Shown here in pieces: positions 11,537 to 21,624 of a stretch of DNA of 25,431 bases. The notes beneath the pieces are model-generated. The model was not told where the DNA came from, ran no database searches, and saw only the letters and a program-made list of their open reading frames with translations. The stretch is from Nemertoderma westbladi. Taxonomy: Eukaryota; Xenacoelomorpha; Nemertodermatida; Nemertodermatidae. Made by a program: the position numbers and the translations under genes. Numbering within the stretch: the first letter of the stretch is position 1; every line of letters starts with the position of its first letter. The DNA is taken from positions 1-25,431 of the forward strand of contig JAUCBJ010007226.1 of NCBI GenBank assembly GCA_032718475.1, written 5' to 3'.

Positions 11537-11737
11537 ATGCACCGAACAACAAGAGTCCCACAAGAAATGAAAAGAAATAAGTTGGTGCCAGTTTCCAAGA
11601 AGGGCAACCCAACACTCTATGGTTCTTTTCGGGGAATCTCATTGATCTCGATTGCTGCAAAGCTATACAATAGGATTCTATTAAATCGCATCAGGGATCC
11701 CATTGAGAGACTGCTCCGTGGAAATCAGAATGGATGT
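11537..11737 (+). pseudogene. fragment of a non-LTR retrotransposon reverse transcriptase
   Basis: The frame reads VPQEMKRNKLVPVSKKGNP, then FRGISLISIAAKLYNRILLN and RI, then LLRGNQNG. This is the fingers region of LINE reverse transcriptases: the (P/S)KKG motif, the (N/F)YRGISL motif, the AAK(L/V)YNRILLNRI helix and the NQ(N)GF motif that normally precedes the palm. Only about 67 residues remain. The catalytic YADD region, endonuclease and the rest are absent. The fragment stops abruptly in NQNG, where the 21-bp minisatellite begins, so the element was cut or replaced at that point. It is on the opposite strand to the LINE at 14008-15290 and aligns to a different style of RT, so it is a separate insertion. 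I do not assign a clade. Confidence 0.8.
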
Positions 11738-12008
11738 CACGACATAGTATGTCGTTCGTACGACTTAGTAAGTCGTTCGCACGAGTTAGTATGTCGTTCA
11801 CACGAGTTAGTTAAGTCGTTCGCACGACTTAGTATGTCGTTCGCACGACTTAGTAAGTCGTTCGCACGACTTAGTATGTCGTTCGCAAGAGTTAGTTAAG
11901 TCGTTCGCACGACTTAGTATGTCGTTCGCACGACTTAGTATGTCGTTCGCACGACATAGTAAGTCGTTCGCACGACTTAGTATGTCGTTCGCACGAGTTA
12001 GTTAAGTT
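11738..12008 (+). repeat. 21/22-bp palindrome-rich minisatellite, 13 units
   Basis: Units follow the pattern CACGACTTAGTA(A/T)GTCGTTCG. Three 22-bp variants contain GAGTTAGTTAAG. Each unit holds the near-palindrome CGACTTAGTAAGTCG, and each junction GTCGTTCGCACGAC forms a second stem, so the strand can fold as a chain of short hairpins. It begins exactly where the RT fragment ends. The 21-bp units preserve the reading frame, so the RT frame runs on as an artefactual heptapeptide repeat. Confidence 0.93.
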
Positions 12009-12936
12009 TATTATAGGAAGGGATCTAAGGGTCTTTACCTCGAATGATAAGTTTATTTTACCGAAAACAACTTATCTTTTATTGGCGCAATTGTAGGACT
12101 AATCCCATCACATGCGTACTTTTTAACCGGGTAGTGTACAAATTTAAGAATCGCGTAATTTTTCTTGAAATTAATATCTCATATAATTTTCCTATAATTC
12201 TCCTAGTGTATGAATTTTATTCCCTTTTCCCCACAATTGTATTGATTTGCTCAATTTTTCACTCAGTCTATAACGGTAATTGATAATCTATTATATTTCA
12301 CTAATATACAGTACCGGGAGGGTGTGGCGGCACAATACAATAAGTAAATGTCTGACTAATTATTTATGTAAGGGCTCAAGTCTGGCGATTGTGTTTCCCT
12401 TTAGGGGACGTATTGCGACTAGTCTGTATCTGTTTATATTATTATCGCTACGGCATTCAATTTGTGACAACTCTCAATCATGGTACAATTAATATTAAGA
12501 GCTGCGCTTGCATTACAGGTCTGAAATATCGCCATAGATTAATTATTTATTGAGTTAGAGGCAAGACAACACACATAAATCTGACACAATTGTCCAGGTT
12601 ATCAATAATGCTTAGCTATAGAGACCTACCTGGGTTTGGTCAAATAATATATCAGCGATATTATATTAACCAAATAATAGCAAATAAATTGAGTTTACCG
12701 GTATGATATCAAATATTATAACAAATAATTATAATCAAATGTATAATTTAATTGTAGACAACAGAGACAGTTTTACAAGTAATAATCCCCAGTCAATTAA
12801 AGTTGACCGGAGCTTTTACCCTTTACATGAATTATTGAGGGAACCACTTACTTATTTTCAGTATAATATAAAGTAGGAATATGAGTCATATAAAGTAAAA
12901 TAGTCGTAATAAAAAGTAAACAGAAAAAAATAATGT
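12009..12936. other. AT-rich stretch, no supported gene
   Basis: Only short open frames of AT-rich codon use are present, with no recognisable motif. Confidence 0.55.
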
Positions 12937-13579
12937 TTATTTCCGGGTCTTTTTCTTCTTTGGGGGTCGCTTGCGATGTTTCAGTGGTGGGGAGCCATTA
13001 CCAGGCTCCGGAGGTGTCCACCAGTAGCTGATGTTCCCGGTTGAGGTTTGCTCACCACGATTGATGTGGGAACAGAATTGAGCAATAACTTTACATAATG
13101 TAATCGCGTAATGTGATGTAAATCCGCGGAATATTCCCACAATCTGATATATTTCAGAAGGGATGTTTTATCGTCCCTTTGAGTCGATTCGAAAAGTATT
13201 TGACTTTATTATATGGTCGAGATGCTTCTGCAGGGGCTCGATCTCGGTAGTGTCGAGGGGATTAACTAGAGATAGAAAATCCATGCTGCAGGCGGGATCC
13301 TCGGGTTTCATTAACACAATGTTGACTGAGCAAGACGAAATCCGGGTGGTCCTGAGTCCCATAGAATGGTGAATGGAGAGGACGTCTTTCGAGGTTCTTA
13401 TCCCGAATTAAAATCTTTATTTGATCAGCTCGACCAGGAGGAGCGATAATCCATTCATCAGTATCATCGCAGATGGGCTCTATGATGTGAATTTCCAGCA
13501 TCATCGGAGCATCCACTACTAATGGGGTTAGAGATGTCGGTGTCGAAAGGCATCGGTTGGGTTTGACTGTAAGCGACAT
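12937..13579 (-). pseudogene. damaged coding region of unknown family with a basic C-terminus
   Basis: A coding-like stretch on the - strand, read from 13579 (ATG; the open frame extends about 15 codons further upstream to a TAA) down to the stop at 12937. It changes frame once near 13262-13290 and crosses one in-frame TAA just after the segment ending at 13168. The upstream part contains IEPICDDTDEWIIAPPGRAD; the last part contains NISYWWTPPEPGNG and ends in a lysine/arginine tail (KHRKRPPKKKKTRK) like a nuclear or nucleic-acid-binding tail. Base composition is clearly more GC-balanced than the flanks. I do not recognise the family. An endogenised viral or Polinton-like gene is possible but only inferred from compactness and the basic tail. 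It lies just downstream of the small frame at 13671-13862 and of the LINE. Confidence 0.4.
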
Positions 13580-13670
13580 CGAAAACGCTTTACAGACCCA
13601 GACGGATGAATATGCGCTTTACTTTGGAATCCTTCCATTAAAGTCTGGACCGCGGGTTAGACCAAAGAAG

Positions 13671-13862
13671 CTAATTCGCGTTCATCGTTGAATCGTTCAC
13701 GCTTTGTCCGCTCTTCCTCTTCACATCCATACGGGGCAACATACTCTGAACGAGTTCGGTAGATTCACCAGTGAGATCAGCCGTCATCGTATCCATCATC
13801 TCTGCATGCTGTTCCCGAGAATGTCGTTTAACGGAAGAGGGTGTCTTAACGTATCGAGACAT
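13671..13862 (-). CDS. small charged protein of unknown function (63 aa)
   Basis: From the ATG at 13862 the frame encodes MSRYVKTPSSVKRHSREQHA and continues to a TAG at 13671, giving 63 residues. It is rich in Lys, Arg, Met and Asp, with a basic start, an acidic middle and a second basic patch (MDVKRKSG). A longer start at 13988 is possible, but the ATG at 13862 lies about 20 bases below a TATATA motif on the same strand, which makes the shorter form attractive. No signal peptide, membrane segment or known motif is seen. It precedes the damaged region at 12937-13579 on the same strand with a gap of about 90 bases. The function is unknown; it may belong with that block. Confidence 0.35.
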   Translation of the reverse strand: MSRYVKTPSSVKRHSREQHAEMMDTMTADLTGESTELVQSMLPRMDVKRKSGQSVNDSTMNAN

Positions 13863-13879
13863 ATCGAGTTTGGTGCGGG

Positions 13880-13887
13880 TTTGAATA
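13880..13887 (-). promoter_or_regulatory. candidate TATA box for the small ORF
   Basis: On the - strand GTTATATATTCAAAC lies about 20-25 bases before the ATG at 13862. This spacing is short for a TATA-to-ATG distance, so the call is weak. Confidence 0.25.
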
Positions 13888-14007
13888 TATAACAGGGGTA
13901 GGCAGACGTCACCTCCCCAATCAGACACCCAGACACACCATAATGCAGTCCCTGATCGATCCCTTTGTGGCGAGACGTGAGTTCGCAACTACCAGTGGTA
14001 CCGAAGT

Positions 14008-15290
14008 ATTTATTTATTCTTTATTGCAGGCATCGGCCATAGTAAAATTGCTAAATAATATGCAGTAAATAGCACAGACGTATAAATATAGTGATACACA
14101 GATATAGTGATACGGATATGGATTTAGGTGATGTTATAAACTAAATTAACGACAGTGTTTATCAAACAACAAATTCTATTTAAGATACTATTTACACTAC
14201 GAAATCTAATATGTACGAAACACGGTAAATTATGTTTTCCGAAAAATTGTGACATGCTGGTAGAGAGACCTGTGCACTAGAAAGTCGGGGAATCTTAAAT
14301 AGTATTCGAGCTGCGTTGTTGTAGGCAACTCTAACGCGGTTATATACAAAAGATGAGTAATTCCGTCTCGCCCACAGAGCATTGCAATACAGTGGTGTGA
14401 GGAATGCACGGAATAAACAACATTTGACCGATACAGAACAGGCACTAAATTTACGAATTAATAAATTAGCACGTGCATAAATGCTCCTAATAGTTTTCTT
14501 GATATCATAATCGTCATCGCGAGTGCGATGTATTATGTATCCCAGATATTTAAACATATCAGTTTCAATTATACTTTTACCATTTAGAAAGACTGGAGCC
14601 ATACCAACAATTCCAGTGCGCTTAGAATCAAAATACATAACTTTTGTCTTTTTTAGATTAAAGAGGATGCCATGTTTCGAGGCAAAATCTTCGCAGATAT
14701 CAAGCAAGTTTTGCAAACCAATAACGTAATTAGAAAGCAGATTTAGGTCATCAGCATACATCAAATGATTGACCCTCTTGCCATCCAATGCACAACCGAA
14801 ACCGGCCTTGGATAGCAAGGCGAACAAACCATCCATATAAACATTGAATAAATATGCAGAGAGCACTCCGCCCTGTTTTTACACCGTTAGACACTGTAAA
14901 AGGAGTAGAAAATGATGACCCCTTTTAACACGTAACGATTGACTAGAGTACCAATAGGCTATCATACGCACGATGTATAGTGGCACATTACGCTTTATCA
15001 GCTTCTGGTACAATGTACTGTGCACAATTCGATCAAAAGCCTTAGAGGCATCCATAAAGCAATCATAAACTGATGAATCGTTGTACAAATAGTAGTCTAT
15101 TATTTCTAATAGAGTGTACATACACAATTAAGTACCACTACAACGTTTGTACGCGAATTGATTGTCGGTTGTTATCAAATATGATTCTATTCTAGAAAGA
15201 ACTACATATTCAAACACTTTACTAATCATTGTCGCTATAGCAATACCCCTATAATTTGACTTGTCGTCAATGGGACCATTCTTTTTATTT
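14008..15290 (-). mobile_element. 5'-truncated LINE, CR1/L2-like
   Basis: A non-LTR retrotransposon remnant on the - strand. It starts abruptly inside the reverse transcriptase near 15290 and ends in an AT-rich 3' tail (AATAAAGAATAAATAAAT on the - strand) near 14008, after about 180 bp of 3' untranslated sequence. There is no endonuclease, ORF1 or LTR. 5' truncation and a short A/T-rich simple tail are normal for target-primed insertion. The insertion lies next to the coding-like block at 12937-13862. Confidence 0.8.
14192..15290 (-). pseudogene. LINE reverse transcriptase, frameshifted
   Basis: Read on the - strand, the order of RT motifs is: a SNYRGIAIATMISKVFEY-type fingers motif; NQFAYKR; a stop codon in GT*LCMYT (near 15119-15130); CFMDASKAFDR with the motif A aspartate; the NGVKQGG/LSAYLFNVYMDG region; HLMYADDLNLL with the catalytic YADD; then FNLKKTK, FKYLGYII and a C-terminal domain to 14192. 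The frame changes between 14879 and 14866, where one extra A in an A5 run (TAAAAACAGG) explains the break. The catalytic residues survive but the protein is not expressible. The sequence is most like CR1/L2-group LINEs by motif style; the exact family was not tested. Confidence 0.85.
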
Positions 15291-17206
15291 TATTTATCTA
15301 AATTGTTTGGTGACATGTTGGTAAAATGTAGAAATTAGAACGCTCAGCTCTCACACTTATTTCACACTAGTAACTACTGTAATAGTTATTTGATCATTTA
15401 TGAAACGAACGAATGAAGTGGTAGGCATTCACCAGCGGCAGCATAGTGTAAAGATGATAGAAAAAATAAAGTATTGAGGGTCTTTAGCTGGTTATATTGT
15501 ATTAGATAAAGATACAATAGTAAACGTTTTCGACCTACCGGTCTGCATCAGACTATGTACTGGCAACTCATTTGATCATTTATGGCGATATTTAATTTTG
15601 TGTTTTAATTTTGATTATCAATATTAATTTGTATTAAATACAGAATTTTTGAAAATTTTTCGCATATTTCTATGCTCGTAACGTCACACCAATCTGCTTC
15701 CACGATTAAGTATTGTCGTTAGTAATTAGTCATTAATTTTAAATTATTTAAATCGTCGTTTAAATTGTCGACAATTTAAATATGTGATCAAGATATACAA
15801 CTTACAATTAACATAAGTAGGTTTTGTTACTACATGCGCATTGTAGTCTAATACTAATACCTATGCAGTAATAAATGGCTAATAAATAATTACATACCCA
15901 ATCGTAACCTTCTACAAGACGTTACTCTAGTTTGTAGCTCAGACTACTTGGCCTAACCCGTTGTTGCCCGTAGTTACCAGAACATTCCCTTGCCAGTTCT
16001 AATAAACAAAGGCGACCGGTGAAAGCGCAATACGAGTTTCAACGCACTTATCCTTATGTCCAGGCTGTTCGCGCTTTCAGACCTTTGGCAGTTTAACCCG
16101 CCAAATTAGGATGTCTTCTAGATAATAAATCGCTTTTAGCCTCTGACAAGTATTTGATTCACTACACTAGTTGAAACCAATCTGTGCGCGATCATTCACC
16201 CGTTGGATATACCCGGGAGATTGATTTCGACAGCTTAATCGTATTGCTATGTAAGCCTAATGTATTATTCGACTGACAGTATTATATAATCTCTGACAAT
16301 ATTATTCACCTTCGGGAAATATTAACAGTTCCTTTAGGACGTGGCGCTCTATCTATATAAACAGAGCTATGACTTAAACTACACGCAACGATATGGCTTA
16401 GTTACAATTCACATATATGGCGCATTCTTTAGGAAATGCTTCGTTATCAGTCTCACTCATACACAATGCTGCACAATACTGCACACTGATCTGCCGATCT
16501 TCACTGATTTTAGTCACATATAAAAGGAACACGGACCAACTCATGTAGGGTCTATCAAATAACATTAGATTCACTTCAAACCACTTTAACATAAGTCACA
16601 ATCGTTATATGTAACCTGTCTCTCTTACCTTCGGTATATCAAGAATATTGGGTTTTCGGGGTTATTTCTCGTTATTCCAATATAATATTTATCACCATAT
16701 AATGAATAATCGACAGTAAATAGCAGTATAACAATATAAAGGTATGTACAACAAGATATATGCATTGCCCAGTTGAGTTAGGTTAGTAGGTAAGTATTGA
16801 GTTGCACAGTGATTCAGATAACGGATATATGTCCTTATAATTAAGCCTACTAGTGTTAGGCTAAAAGCAGAACAGCACAAAATATTCCAAAGCCGTTCTT
16901 CCTGGCTCAGGACAGAATGATAACACTGCCCATAAAGCATTGCGTGATTTCTAGGAAATTTCTGTACAAGAACAGTAAAAACGCTCTGATTGGTTGACTG
17001 AACTGAGAGATGCCGTAGAACAAAGAAAATCGACACGTATGAATATCAGCTGTTAACCGTCGTCATAGTAACTACTGTTCAAGAGTATCTCGCCTCTTTT
17101 GCGTCACGGAATTGCCATAGAATCATCAACTATGCCTTCCACAGTACACATACGGAAGAAATAGCTCTTAGATCCTCTAAAAACACCGATACAGCAATAA
17201 TACGGC
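15291..17206. other. AT-rich stretch, no supported gene
   Basis: It holds a 22-bp perfect palindrome (15759-15780), an 8-bp inverted pair GAAAGCGC/GCGCTTTC near 16020-16080, and a 114-codon open frame on the - strand (16692-17036) with no motif and a composition like random AT-rich DNA. I do not call that frame a gene. Confidence 0.5.
15759..15780. repeat. perfect 22-bp palindrome
   Basis: TTTAAATTGTC followed by GACAATTTAAA, with no spacer and no mismatch. It is centred on GTCGAC. It could extrude a cruciform or bind a dimeric protein; no neighbouring gene explains it. Confidence 0.85.
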
Positions 17207-17212
17207 CTCTTA
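17207..17212. repeat. target site duplication, left copy (CTCTTA)
   Basis: CTCTTA stands immediately before the terminal inverted repeat and is repeated at 23766-23771 immediately after it. The pre-insertion site would read ...ATACGGCCTCTTACGCCTATT.... Confidence 0.85.
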
Positions 17213-17287
17213 TATGGCGTCTCCAAAGGGTCAAAATATAAATGAATAAAAACCTCTATGAAACAAGAAAAATGCCTCCATATTTGT

Positions 17288-18012
17288 TACTGCAGTAATA
17301 AATAATTGTTACTGCAGTATAAATTATTAATTACTGCAGTAATAAATAAAAATTATTTTTTACTGCAGTATGAATTATTTGTTACTGCAGTAAAAAAATT
17401 TTTTATTTATTACTGCAGTAATAAATAATTGTTACTGCAGTAATAAATATTTGTTACTGCAGTAACAAATAATTATTGCTGCAGTAACAATTATCAATTA
17501 TTTATTACTGCAGTAACAATTGTTTCTTACTGCAGTAACAATTATTTATTACTGCAGTAACAATTATTTATTACTGCAGTAACAATTATTTATTACTGCA
17601 GTAACAATAATTTAATACTGCAGTAACAATTATTTATTACTGCAGTAACAATTATTTATTACTGCAGTAACAATAATTTAATACTGCAGTAACAATTATT
17701 TATTACTGCAGTAACAATTATTTATTACTGCAGTAACAATTATTTGCTACTGCAGTAGCAAATATTTATTACTGCAGTAGCAAATATTTATTACTGCAGT
17801 AACAAATAATTATTACTGCAGTAACAAATAATTATTACTGCAGTAATAAACAAAAAAATTTTTTTTTCTGCAGTAAGAAATAATTGTTACTGCAGTAAAA
17901 AAAAAAATTTGTATTACTGCAGTAATAAATATTTGCTACTGCAGTAATAATTATTTGTTACTGCAGTAATAATTATTTGTTACTGCAGTAGCAAATATTT
18001 ATTACTGCAGTA
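17288..18012. repeat. subterminal palindrome array, about 32 copies
   Basis: The 12-bp palindrome TTACTGCAGTAA (CTGCAG core) recurs about 32 times at 21-22 bp intervals, separated by AT-rich spacers such as CAATTATTTA and AATAAATAATTG. Variants alter the outer bases (CTACTGCAGTAG, ATACTGCAGTAA), usually keeping dyad symmetry. Arrays of short sites inside inverted repeats are typical transposase-binding regions; binding here is inferred. Confidence 0.95.
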
Positions 18013-18053
18013 CTAAACTGTCCTTTCATTGGCCGATATAATTCAATTAATCT

Positions 18054-18077
18054 CCAATCAGAATCCGCAGTTATAAG
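18054..18077 (+). promoter_or_regulatory. inward-facing CCAAT + TATA promoter in left inverted repeat
   Basis: CCAAT at 18054-18058 and TATAAG at 18072-18077 precede an ATG at 18109. The same elements, inverted, precede the integrase start in the right repeat. This copy points toward the HECT gene about 1 kb away, so it may provide its promoter. Confidence 0.5.
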
Positions 18078-18108
18078 GGCCACCCAAAACCGGGTTTAAT
18101 TGGTTGTT

Positions 18109-18210
18109 ATGCATAATACAATTCCACCAATGGGATCTTATGAAGCGTTTACGAAGCAATCATATGGATTTGTCATTGCCAGATTACACTGTTTATGTTC
18201 TCTAGCATAA
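18109..18210 (+). pseudogene. mirror copy of the integrase N-terminus (33 codons)
   Basis: ATG at 18109 opens a 33-codon frame MHNTIPPMGSYEAFTKQSYG...RLHCLCSLA, ending in TAA at 18208-18210. The integrase start inside the right repeat reads MQHTIPPMRS...RLHCLCSLA. The left copy therefore repeats the first exon-like piece of the integrase with substitutions and small indels, and stops where the inverted repeat ends. It could be non-functional, a short upstream ORF for the HECT transcript, or a 5' exon; no splice signal was established. Confidence 0.7.
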
Positions 18211-19110
18211 CGTAGGATGAAAAACGGGTAATCTTCACACTGTCACAGTCACATGGGCGATAGTTTGGCCTACAATACGTAGCGGTATAATCCGTGAACT
18301 GGTTAAGTGATATCTCCGGGCGGTTCAGCCTTTCATTTTAGGTAGGACTACAGTAATGTACTGTAAAACTGTAGGCCCAGTGTAAGTACAGAAGTACCGT
18401 ATATCCAAATCAACTAACTGCAATGCAATTAGTATAGATTTACGTGGTACTCGCTATCTGGCAGCCAGGTTACTAGTTAAGTTGAGCCTGATTCGCATTG
18501 GAATTTAAGTGATAGGATATACGTATTTTATCTTTTGTATGCGATAATTAATTATTAACTTTTTAATATTATGTTGAATTTGAACCACATGAACTAACAA
18601 CTTAAGTAGGCCTAATACTTTATCAATTTTATATTATGTGTTATACAGACTGACAGTAGGCCTAGACAGTACACACACTTATACAGTAGGGTTATCTTTA
18701 TCTATTCTATCTATTATCTTAAAAAAAAATGATAAAATTAATTAATATCCGGATCTCAGCGAATAATGAATTTCAACTAAATTCCAGAATTCTAAACTGC
18801 CTTTGGGGAACTGTTAAGGATTCATACTACAGTTACCCTAAAGCACTAAGGCATTTTAGTATTTACGCTGCAACGCTGGTGCAATTATTTAGCTACCTGG
18901 ACTGCTGGATATTATGAGTTTTATCGCCTATTGATCATTCTGAACCATAGCTGCATAGGCTTTATAATGTACCAGTAGGCTATATGCTATAGTGTACATA
19001 ATATAGAAAAGTGAAAATTAGGGTCTAAACAACCTAAACATTACAATGTATGGGCCTAATTATTTATAATATTTTATATTTACCGAAGGTGGATAACGGA
19101 AAACAGTGTG
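18208..19110. other. left interior spacer of the transposon
   Basis: About 0.9 kb between the left inverted repeat and the HECT start codon. It is AT-rich with several TAGGCCTA words (for example near 18607 and 18657) and no convincing coding frame. It may be the 5' leader or an intron of the HECT transcript. Confidence 0.5.
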
Positions 19111-21435
19111 ATGGAGGATGACATAAGTGAGGCCCCTGTACAATCACCCTCATTCCAGTACTGTCCGAAATGCGGGATACAGTATGTTGACTCATTCTGT
19201 ACATCATGTGGTCAATCACGCAACCCCCTTGATTTTATAAACGATAATTATGGTTCAAATATGCACCTGACTAGTACCAGCGACAACAAGGTTGCAGTAC
19301 GTAGATCTAACGTCTCAAGCACACCCTCAGTTGCTGTAAGCCTACCAAGGAGGTCCTCGTCAATGACACCGGGGGTACAAAGAGATGCAATCCAGGCGGA
19401 GCTAAGTCGGGCATTTGCCCCATATCGTCTCCAATCTCCATTATCTGCAATTTCTACAAACGGCACCGCATCTGACACTTTATATTCATCTGGTCCATCT
19501 CGAACAGAAAGTCCTTCTGGGTCGTCCTCCTCTGGGTTTGGCGACCTGACATCTTCTGTGAGGCGAGGTTTTGGATTTAGAAATCGGAGGCCTAGGAAGC
19601 AATCTGTACAAAGCCGCCCCGGGAGATCCCCTCAATTCGAGCAAGGAGCAAACACGTGAACTTCGTATCTTGCGAAACCCAGAACCTAAGTTTGTAGATA
19701 ATAATACATATAACATCTGTGAACGTTCAATTTGGAAGCACACTATACTGAATTTTTTATCCACTGATACATTAAGTGAAATTTCCTTCAAACTGAGTGA
19801 GATTCTTAATAACTTACATGCCCCTAAATGTCAATATACGACTGACTATAAATTCGTAAAAGTTTCAAGGCGTACTGTCATGAACTTTGATTTTACCGAT
19901 TTTTCCGGGGAAAACTTAAAAGTGGCATATCCCAGAGGGAGACCGGTTTATATACAGCTACTGTATGATATACCACCAGAGGTGAGTGATAGCGGTAGGG
20001 AAAATAATAATGAGGAAATTCCAACATTACTGGATCTATGGCATCAAGCTGAAAGTACTTCATCAGACACGCACAATGAAATTATAATTCACGATGAAGG
20101 TTCCACTTCCTTAGAATATGAACGAGGTGAGGTACCGTCTACTATTCTGACTACTCAATCCCAACCAGACCAAGAAGGACATACTTCAGGAACTTCACAT
20201 TCTTTAATATCCACTGAACCAGACCAAGTACACACTGCATTATTTATAGGGATGAATAATAATATGGATGGCTCAACACTTGTCAACCAGTTATTACAAA
20301 ATGTTAGAGTGTCACCTGCTATAGAAACAATTTCACTTCAACGTGGCCAAGAGTGGTTTCGGGGTTTACTATTTTTGAAGCATATGAAAAGGGACCCTTC
20401 TAAGTTGTTCTCTACAATTCATGTATCATACATTGACGAAGAAGGTGTAGATTTGGGTGGACTAGCCCGTGAATTTATGGCAACATTTATGCAGCAAATG
20501 AAAGTTGAGTATTTCGAGGAAGTTAACTCAGGTTTGCTCCCTAAACGTTCATTGTCATTACCGCAGATAGAGATTGCAGGAATGGCAATTGGCTATGTGT
20601 TGACGCAGGGAGGACCAAGATTTCCACTAGCTAATCATATATATAACTATTTATCTGTTGGACTGGAAGCATTGCAAACCTCTGGTTTAGTGGGAATTGA
20701 AGATATGCCTAAAAACAGTCAATTTTATTTGGAAAAATATGAAATCATACAAGAATTTCAATCGCTAAAGTTTCTTACCAATGATGAGGTTGACATACGG
20801 TTGGATGACTTTATTGATGATATGGGTACTGTAATTTGAAAGTTTTAGGAGATACCAATTGGAATGTGCAGGAAAACCCAATTACCAAGTATAATCTGGA
20901 TGAAGTAATAAGTTATATTTTATTCCAGGAACTAATTGTTAAACAAAAAGCAATTCTGGATTCCTTTGCAGTGGGACTGAATAAATTTTATATGCATGAT
21001 CTAATTCGAGAGTATCCAATTCAGATGCGCAACGTCTTCCAAAGGGCTGACATATCACCTTTAGAAATCATGAATCTCATCGATTACTCGGACATTAAAC
21101 CAGCGACCGACGCGGAAAGACAGGCTAAGGCTTTTTTTGATGAATACCTATCTGACTCACACGAGCGAAGGCTAGAAGTCAATGATAATGGCACATCTGA
21201 GTTAATCTGCCCATTGCTGTTGCAGTTTGTTACAGGTTCTCCATCCATACCTGCTATTGGTTTTCATAAACTGATACAAATCAAGTTTCTGCCATTTTCT
21301 GGTGGCTATAAACTCGCAACTGCTGAGACTTGCATATTAGCTATTAGCATCCCCACGTCCCATACAGAATATGAAACATTTATGCGTGCATTCGATAATT
21401 CTATTACCCTTGGAGCCACATTTGGGGATATTTAG
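19111..21435 (+). pseudogene. zinc-ribbon + HECT E3 ubiquitin ligase, two frame changes
   Basis: From ATG 19111 (GTGATGGAGGAT context; the preceding GTG is not used) the frame encodes a zinc ribbon with cysteines at residues 18, 21, 30 and 33 (YCPKCG...FCTSCGQ), then a Ser-rich low-complexity linker. The frame changes by +1 between about 19600 and 19655 and continues to 20839 with an acidic linker and the HECT N-lobe from about 20335 (WFRGLLFLKHMKRD, YIDEEGVDLGGLAREFM, GMAIGYVLTQGGPRFPL). Near 20836 it shifts back (-1) and continues to the C-lobe, LLQFVTGSPSIPAIGF and TAETCILAISIP, with the thioester-forming Cys codon at 21331-21333, ending AFDNSITLGATFGDI. The order resembles G2E3-type HECT proteins. 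A HECT enzyme transfers ubiquitin from an E2 to a substrate through this Cys. The shifts may be decay, introns, programmed events or sequence errors. Total length would be about 770 residues. Confidence 0.85.
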
Positions 21436-21500
21436 ATTTATAGATATAGAATTACAAACGAATTACAATTACAACTACAAAACAATGTTTGTACAATTAC
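21436..21500 (+). repeat. ATTACAA-type simple repeat
   Basis: Just after the HECT stop codon, AATTACAA words recur about six times. Likely part of a 3' untranslated region. Confidence 0.6.
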
Positions 21501-21624
21501 AAAAGAATTACAAACGTTGCGTTGTCCATGGGCCACTGTGAAAAAAAATACAAATTACAACGGAAATTAACACAATCTTATTTTACGACATTACATTGTG
21601 TCTTTAAATTAATTTTGAACTTCA

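Larger units (their letters stand above)
17213..18207 (+). repeat. left terminal inverted repeat (995 bp)
   Basis: The outer ~75 bp (TATGGCGTCTCCAAAGGG onward) match the reverse complement of the right end with one visible change (CCAAAGGG against CTAAAGGG). The palindrome array follows, then a unique inner part that matches the right repeat through AATTGGTTGTTATGCA and ends in TTATGTTCTCTAGCA. The inner part includes a CCAAT/TATA promoter and a 33-codon mirror of the integrase start. Confidence 0.93.

Noticed and set aside
13704-13892. 62-codon + strand open frame opposite the 63-aa ORF
   Set aside because: Antisense shadow; the - strand frame has the better start context and charge composition.
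14230-14445. 71-codon open frame within the LINE
   Set aside because: Out-of-frame shadow of the reverse transcriptase C-terminus.
16692-17036. 114-codon open frame on the - strand
   Set aside because: Hydrophobic, AT-biased sequence without family motifs or a supported start; length is reachable by chance in ~2 kb of AT-rich DNA.
17288-18012. CRISPR-like array
   Set aside because: Repeats are 12-bp palindromes with AT-rich, themselves repetitive spacers in a eukaryotic transposon end; no cas genes.
19486-19791. 101-codon - strand open frame within the HECT gene
   Set aside because: Shadow of the + strand coding sequence.
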